Notes under the pieces: model-generated
The model's database searches: none
The model's input: the letters and a program-made list of their open reading frames with translations, nothing else
Told to the model about the DNA's origin: nothing
Assembly (NCBI GenBank): GCA_025927935.1
Contig: JAICKM010000264.1
Coordinates: 1-8,692, forward strand
Direction: 5' to 3'
DNA from: Chloroflexia bacterium
GTDB lineage: Bacteria; Chloroflexota; Chloroflexia; QHBQ01; JADMIH01
Length of the DNA: 8,692 bases
In this document: in pieces, positions 5,461 to 8,692 of the stretch
How positions within the stretch are numbered: position 1 is the stretch's first letter
How the letters are laid out: every line of letters begins with the position of its first letter
Translations under genes and position numbers: made by a program

Positions 5461-8040
5461 TTAGACCGGCTGCCTGCGAGGCGATCGGAAACGCGCAAAT
5501 CCTGAGTAGGCCAGCACGCCGAGCGCGGCCAGCAAAGCAATACCGCTGAGGGCGCCGCCCAGCAGCACCGAGCCGGGGCGGAACTCGAAGCGCACCGTGT
5601 GCGCGCCCGCTGGTAGCGGTACGGCCCGCAAAATATAGTACGCCGTGTACAGCGGGGCGGGCCGGCCATCCACCGTCACCTGCCAGCCGGGGTAATTTAC
5701 GTCGCCCAGCACCAGCCAGCCGGGCCGATCCATCTGCGCCGTAAGGTCCACGCTCAGGTTGCGGTAGCGGGTGATAGTGGCCGTGCCGGGGGCCGGGCCG
5801 TCGCTGGGGGTGGCGGGCACGCCGGGGGGCGGGGCCTGCTCCAGCAGCACGGCCCGCCGCGGGTCGAAGCCCGGCTCGGCGATACGTGCGGGTATGGCGG
5901 CGGCGGACATGACCTCCGCGCCACCGACGACGAAGGCGCGGGGCAGCGCGCCCGGATTGCGATAAATGGTCATTTCTTGCGCGTAGATCGGGGTGGCGAG
6001 GGGCGGCCGCGTGCCGCTTGTCGCCGTCAACGGCGCGCGGGCGACGATGTATTGCACGTTGAGCAGATCGGCCTGCGCCGCCTGGTAGCCCTGTGGGCGG
6101 AAGATCACATTGAAGTAATTCGCATAGCCCGGCCCGGTCACAGTCGGGTCGGCGGCGGCCCAGAATGCCTCGTAGCGCGCCAGGTGTAAGGAGTCATATC
6201 CGGCCACGTCGGGCAAGCCATACAAGGTTGCTGTGTTGGGCACGAACAGGGCGCCACCGGCATCCACTGCCTGCATGCGCCAGATACCGGGGTCACTGCG
6301 CATCAGCCGGGCGCCGGGGCTGTCGAATTGTAGGGCGGCGGCGGGCACAAACGTGTTGTAGTTGGGCGCGTAAGTCAGTAGATCGGCTATTGTCAGGCCG
6401 AGAAGCAGGATGGCTAGCGCCCCTCGCCCCCGCCGCCAATAATCCCCGCGCAGGATGAGTAGCGCGATCCCCCACAGAAATAAGAGACCGGCCATCAGCC
6501 CCGCCTGCTGCAATGCGCCGGTTTGCAGCGCATAGAGGGCGGCATCGCTCCGGCTCTGCTCATGCATGCCGGACAACAGCATCGCCAACGCCGCGCCCAG
6601 GGCAGTCAGCACAATCACGACTGCCGCCATCGTCCGCGGGTGCCGCCGGGCCAGGGATAGGGCGGTATCGAACCCAAAGGCGCTCAGCAGTGCGCCACAG
6701 ACAATAACTAGATAAATTATGCGCTCCGGCACCTGGGCGCGTATCCCAGGCAGTTGGTTGAACAGATTAAACCCTGGTAGTTTAAGGGAAACGGCCAGTG
6801 CGCCGAGACCTACTGCGCCTAAAAACCAGACGCGCCGGTCCCGCCGACCGATCAAGGCGATGATCGCCAGGGCTAACGGCGCCAGACCGATGTATAAGGC
6901 ATTGTTCAACGACAGCGGGTTCCCGATGGCGCCGGTGCCGTAAAACAGCGGCACGACGATACGCAACTGATTTTTAAGTGCCTGCAAAGTCGTGACCAGG
7001 CTACTCAACGATCGCGGTAACACTGTGGCATCTACCCGCGACGAGAGTTGCGCGAGTTCGACCACCGGCAGCAGGTGAACCGCGGCGAGCGCTGGCCCCC
7101 AGGCGAGCAGCGCCACCGTCCGCACAACCTGCATATGGAACACGGACCTGTCCATACGGCTGGTGTCGCGTCCACGGAAGCCGTAGGCTGCTGCCCCGGC
7201 CACAATGATCCGTGCGCCGAACCACAGGGCCAGAAATACGCTGCTGTAGATCAGCCAAGATAAGTGGCCGGACACTGCCAGCAGGCCATAGAGCAGCCCG
7301 GCCACTGCCGTCCACACCCAGGAACCGCGCCGCCAGGCCAGCTCCCCGGCAGCTACCACCCAGGGCAACCAGCCGTAAATATCGGTATTGCCGATGAGAT
7401 CCAATTGGGTATAGAGCTGCCCGCTGCCCGCGAAGGCCAGGCCGGCGATCAAGCTGCCCACGCGGCTCGCGCCCAGGACGCGACTCAGCACGTACATGCC
7501 CGCGCCGACCAGCCAGACATGGAACACAATGTTTACCTGGAAGGACGCGGCCAGCGGCTGGAGCCAGAGCAACCAGACCACCGGGTAATAGAGTTGATTC
7601 TCCTCGCTACCCAGGAACGGATAGCCCGCGAAGAGATTGGGATCCCACAAGGGCCACTCGCCCGCCGCGAGGCTGCGGCGCACGAACACCTGCCAGGGTA
7701 AAAATTGGAGCGCCGAGTCGGCCACCACAGGGTTATGCGCCGGCCCCGTGGCGCCGTTTCCGCCCGGTACCCATGGGGTCAGCGTATCCGTAGCAACGGG
7801 TACGCCGCCGGACAAGATGGGCGCGGTTAGCGTTAACGCAAACAGCAGCACGACCAGCAGGCAAGCGAGATCCGCTATTACGGGCGGTATGCGGACGGGC
7901 CTTGCACCGGTAGGGACGGACGACGCACTCTGAGGTGTGCCTGTCACTCCAGAGTCCAGCAAGGGCGCATCGGTGCCGGATGTGCTAACGCTCAAAACGA
8001 CCCTCCGGCGGCGCTGTGGCCTGGGGCGATTGCGATCCAT
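5461..8040 (-). CDS. YfhO-family GT-C membrane glycosyltransferase
   Basis: An 859-residue multi-pass protein. Bacillus YfhO is implicated in adding sugars from a polyprenyl-phosphate donor to lipoteichoic acid; the acceptor here is unknown. A disordered basic then Ser/Thr-rich N-terminus (1-52) precedes the first helix (about 53-77). The family's first external loop follows, with ATDTLTPW and then DSALQFLPWQVFVRRSLAAG and PLWDPNLFAGYPFLGSEENQ (about 83-150). About a dozen helices extend through the middle. A soluble domain begins near residue 575, and the typical YfhO ending NYPGWQVTVDGRPAPL ... LPAGAHTVRFEFRPG comes before a last helix. The ATG at 8040 is preferred over the in-frame TTG at 8055, because the latter overlaps a TATAAT box. 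The gene converges on the GT39 gene and diverges from an acyltransferase-3 gene, in keeping with envelope polysaccharide work. Confidence 0.9.
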   Translation of the reverse strand: MDRNRPRPQRRRRVVLSVSTSGTDAPLLDSGVTGTPQSASSVPTGARPVRIPPVIADLACLLVVLLFALTLTAPILSGGVPVATDTLTPWVPGGNGATGPAHNPVVADSALQFLPWQVFVRRSLAAGEWPLWDPNLFAGYPFLGSEENQLYYPVVWLLWLQPLAASFQVNIVFHVWLVGAGMYVLSRVLGASRVGSLIAGLAFAGSGQLYTQLDLIGNTDIYGWLPWVVAAGELAWRRGSWVWTAVAGLLYGLLAVSGHLSWLIYSSVFLALWFGARIIVAGAAAYGFRGRDTSRMDRSVFHMQVVRTVALLAWGPALAAVHLLPVVELAQLSSRVDATVLPRSLSSLVTTLQALKNQLRIVVPLFYGTGAIGNPLSLNNALYIGLAPLALAIIALIGRRDRRVWFLGAVGLGALAVSLKLPGFNLFNQLPGIRAQVPERIIYLVIVCGALLSAFGFDTALSLARRHPRTMAAVVIVLTALGAALAMLLSGMHEQSRSDAALYALQTGALQQAGLMAGLLFLWGIALLILRGDYWRRGRGALAILLLGLTIADLLTYAPNYNTFVPAAALQFDSPGARLMRSDPGIWRMQAVDAGGALFVPNTATLYGLPDVAGYDSLHLARYEAFWAAADPTVTGPGYANYFNVIFRPQGYQAAQADLLNVQYIVARAPLTATSGTRPPLATPIYAQEMTIYRNPGALPRAFVVGGAEVMSAAAIPARIAEPGFDPRRAVLLEQAPPPGVPATPSDGPAPGTATITRYRNLSVDLTAQMDRPGWLVLGDVNYPGWQVTVDGRPAPLYTAYYILRAVPLPAGAHTVRFEFRPGSVLLGGALSGIALLAALGVLAYSGFARFRSPRRQPV

Positions 8041-8054
8041 GTACCATGGCGTCA

Positions 8055-8060
8055 ATTATA
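8055..8060 (-). promoter_or_regulatory. -10 box for the YfhO gene, implying a very short leader
   Basis: The minus strand reads TATAAT at 8060-8055, 14 nt before the ATG at 8040. A start of transcription about 7 nt downstream (near 8048) would leave a leader of only about 8 nt. No Shine-Dalgarno is visible. No good -35 is seen at 17 nt; TTGCTT lies 21 nt upstream. The signal is therefore suggestive only. Confidence 0.4.
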
Positions 8061-8106
8061 CTATCTCGCCTCTTGTCGAAAAAGCAAATGCAGCCCGGCG
8101 GCGCAG

Positions 8107-8135
8107 TTGTGATAGCCCGCGCATTTTGGTATCAT
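8107..8135 (+). promoter_or_regulatory. Candidate promoter of the acyltransferase-3 gene
   Basis: TTGTGA (8107-8112, four of six consensus bases) is followed by exactly 17 nt and TATCAT (8130-8135, five of six). Transcription would start near 8142, giving a leader of about 114 nt before the ATG at 8256. A near-palindrome covers the -10 box and start point. Confidence 0.5.
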
Positions 8136-8151
8136 GTACAACGTGCATGAT
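8131..8151. promoter_or_regulatory. Near-perfect 21-bp palindrome over the -10 region, candidate operator
   Basis: ATCATG (8131-8136) and CATGAT (8146-8151) are exact inverted arms. Inside them AC (8138-8139) and GT (8143-8144) also pair. Only one pair (8137/8145) mismatches around a 3-nt centre. The site overlaps the predicted -10 box and transcription start of the acyltransferase-3 gene, a typical place for a dimeric repressor. The binding protein is unknown. Confidence 0.45.
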
Positions 8152-8255
8152 CTTCCCTCTGCCGATGCGGGCATATATGTGGACAGGCGTGTCTTGTCTA
8201 GACCGGTTGCTGCCCCGGCCCCTGGCCGCTACATGGGCCGCTCGTGGAGTTGCTG

Positions 8256-8692
8256 ATGGCTGCTAGACCGACCCTTTCCGCGCTGACGGGGCTGCGCTTT
8301 TTAGCCGCGCTGCATGTGGTCTTTTTCCACTACACCGACGTACCATTGAAAGCTGCGCCCGGCTGGATTCATAACATCATTGGTGCCGGTCTCACCGGCG
8401 TTGATTTGTTCTTTATCCTGTCGGGGTTCGTCCTGGCCTATAACTATCTCGACGGCCGGCGGATTGATCGACGCGAGTTCTGGCTGGCACGGTTTGCGCG
8501 CATTTATCCGGCGCATCTGCTCGGCGTACTCTTGCTGGCTCCCTTTATCGCTTATGCCCACTTTGCCAGCTTGCCTCCCTCGGCTGCGGCCGGCAAAGTA
8601 GCGACCGAGGCGACGCTCGCCCTGACTTTAACCCAGGCGTGGGTTCCTGGTGAATGGCCGATTTGGAACGGGCCTGCCTGGTCGCTAGGTGC
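8256..8692 (+). CDS. Acyltransferase-3 (OafA/YrhL-like) membrane protein, 3' end outside window
   Basis: The open frame runs off the right edge and shows 145 residues. It starts MAARPTLSALTGLRFLAALH, then VVFFHY, and continues GLTGVDLFFILSGFVLAYNYL, FWLARFARIYPAH and, at the edge, WNGPAWSLG. These are the ordered signatures of acyltransferase-3 proteins: the LRxLAAxxVxxFH helix with R14 and the family-typical histidine H25, the GVDLFFxLSGF segment, the R-x-x-R-I-Y-P motif and WSL. Full members have about 350-650 residues and ten helices, so roughly the first 30-40% is present. Family members O-acylate sugars of surface polysaccharides or antibiotics at the membrane. The ATG at 8256 is preceded by GGAG (8246-8249) at 6 nt, which supports this start over the in-frame GTG at 8244. 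It is divergent from the YfhO gene. Confidence 0.92.
   Translation, partial: MAARPTLSALTGLRFLAALHVVFFHYTDVPLKAAPGWIHNIIGAGLTGVDLFFILSGFVLAYNYLDGRRIDRREFWLARFARIYPAHLLGVLLLAPFIAYAHFASLPPSAAAGKVATEATLALTLTQAWVPGEWPIWNGPAWSLG

Noticed and set aside
5394..5669. Minus-strand 91-codon frame across the repeat and the end of the YfhO gene
   Set aside because: It is out of frame with the YfhO C-terminal domain, and part of it is translated repeat sequence.
8301..8561. Minus-strand 86-codon frame at the right edge
   Set aside because: It lies opposite the acyltransferase-3 gene, whose motifs are unmistakable on the plus strand.

Overview
The window is GC-rich (by eye about 60-65% G+C) and densely coded. 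No rRNA, tRNA, CRISPR array or transposase was seen. The genes are for cell-envelope lipids and polysaccharides. The organism is most plausibly a Chloroflexota bacterium. That is an inference from three things: an actinobacterial-type inositol-phosphate synthase, long GT-C and YfhO membrane proteins of the style common in that phylum, and a TGTCA...TCTGAGCGCAGCGAAGA palindromic repeat familiar from such genomes. An actinobacterium-like donor or another high-GC phylum is not excluded.

Left block (1-2979, minus strand): a well-formed promoter (TTGACA, 17 nt, TATTAT) drives an ArsR-type regulator, then ino1 (myo-inositol-1-phosphate synthase), then a lysophospholipid acyltransferase resembling PatA/HtrB, then the first 16 codons of another membrane-associated protein that leaves the window. 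Ino1 makes the inositol headgroup precursor. An acyltransferase of this family in the same operon suggests phosphatidylinositol-derived glycolipids, comparable to the PIM pathway of Actinobacteria.

Divergent intergenic region (2876-3140): two opposing promoters flank a perfect 11-bp inverted repeat, a possible operator. The rightward transcript has a roughly 100-nt leader whose strong Shine-Dalgarno sequence can be hidden in a hairpin.

Middle block (3141-5440, plus strand): a small unrecognised four-helix membrane protein, then a GT39/PMT-like polyprenyl-phosphate-sugar glycosyltransferase. The last codons and stop of the latter come from a 75-bp palindromic repeat (5368-5442).

Right block: a YfhO-family GT-C membrane protein (5461-8040, minus strand) converges on the GT39 gene, with the repeat between them. 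Upstream of it and divergent is an acyltransferase-3 (OafA-like) gene, cut by the window end. A near-perfect 21-bp palindrome overlaps its predicted promoter. Together these suggest lipid-linked sugar transfer and O-acylation at the outer face of the membrane.

No gene-free stretch exceeds 300 bases. The longest are 2876-3140 and 8041-8255, and both hold regulatory signals described below. I found no clear new defence or mobile system. The most interesting points are the regulatory architecture around ino1 and the repeat-derived end of the GT39 gene.
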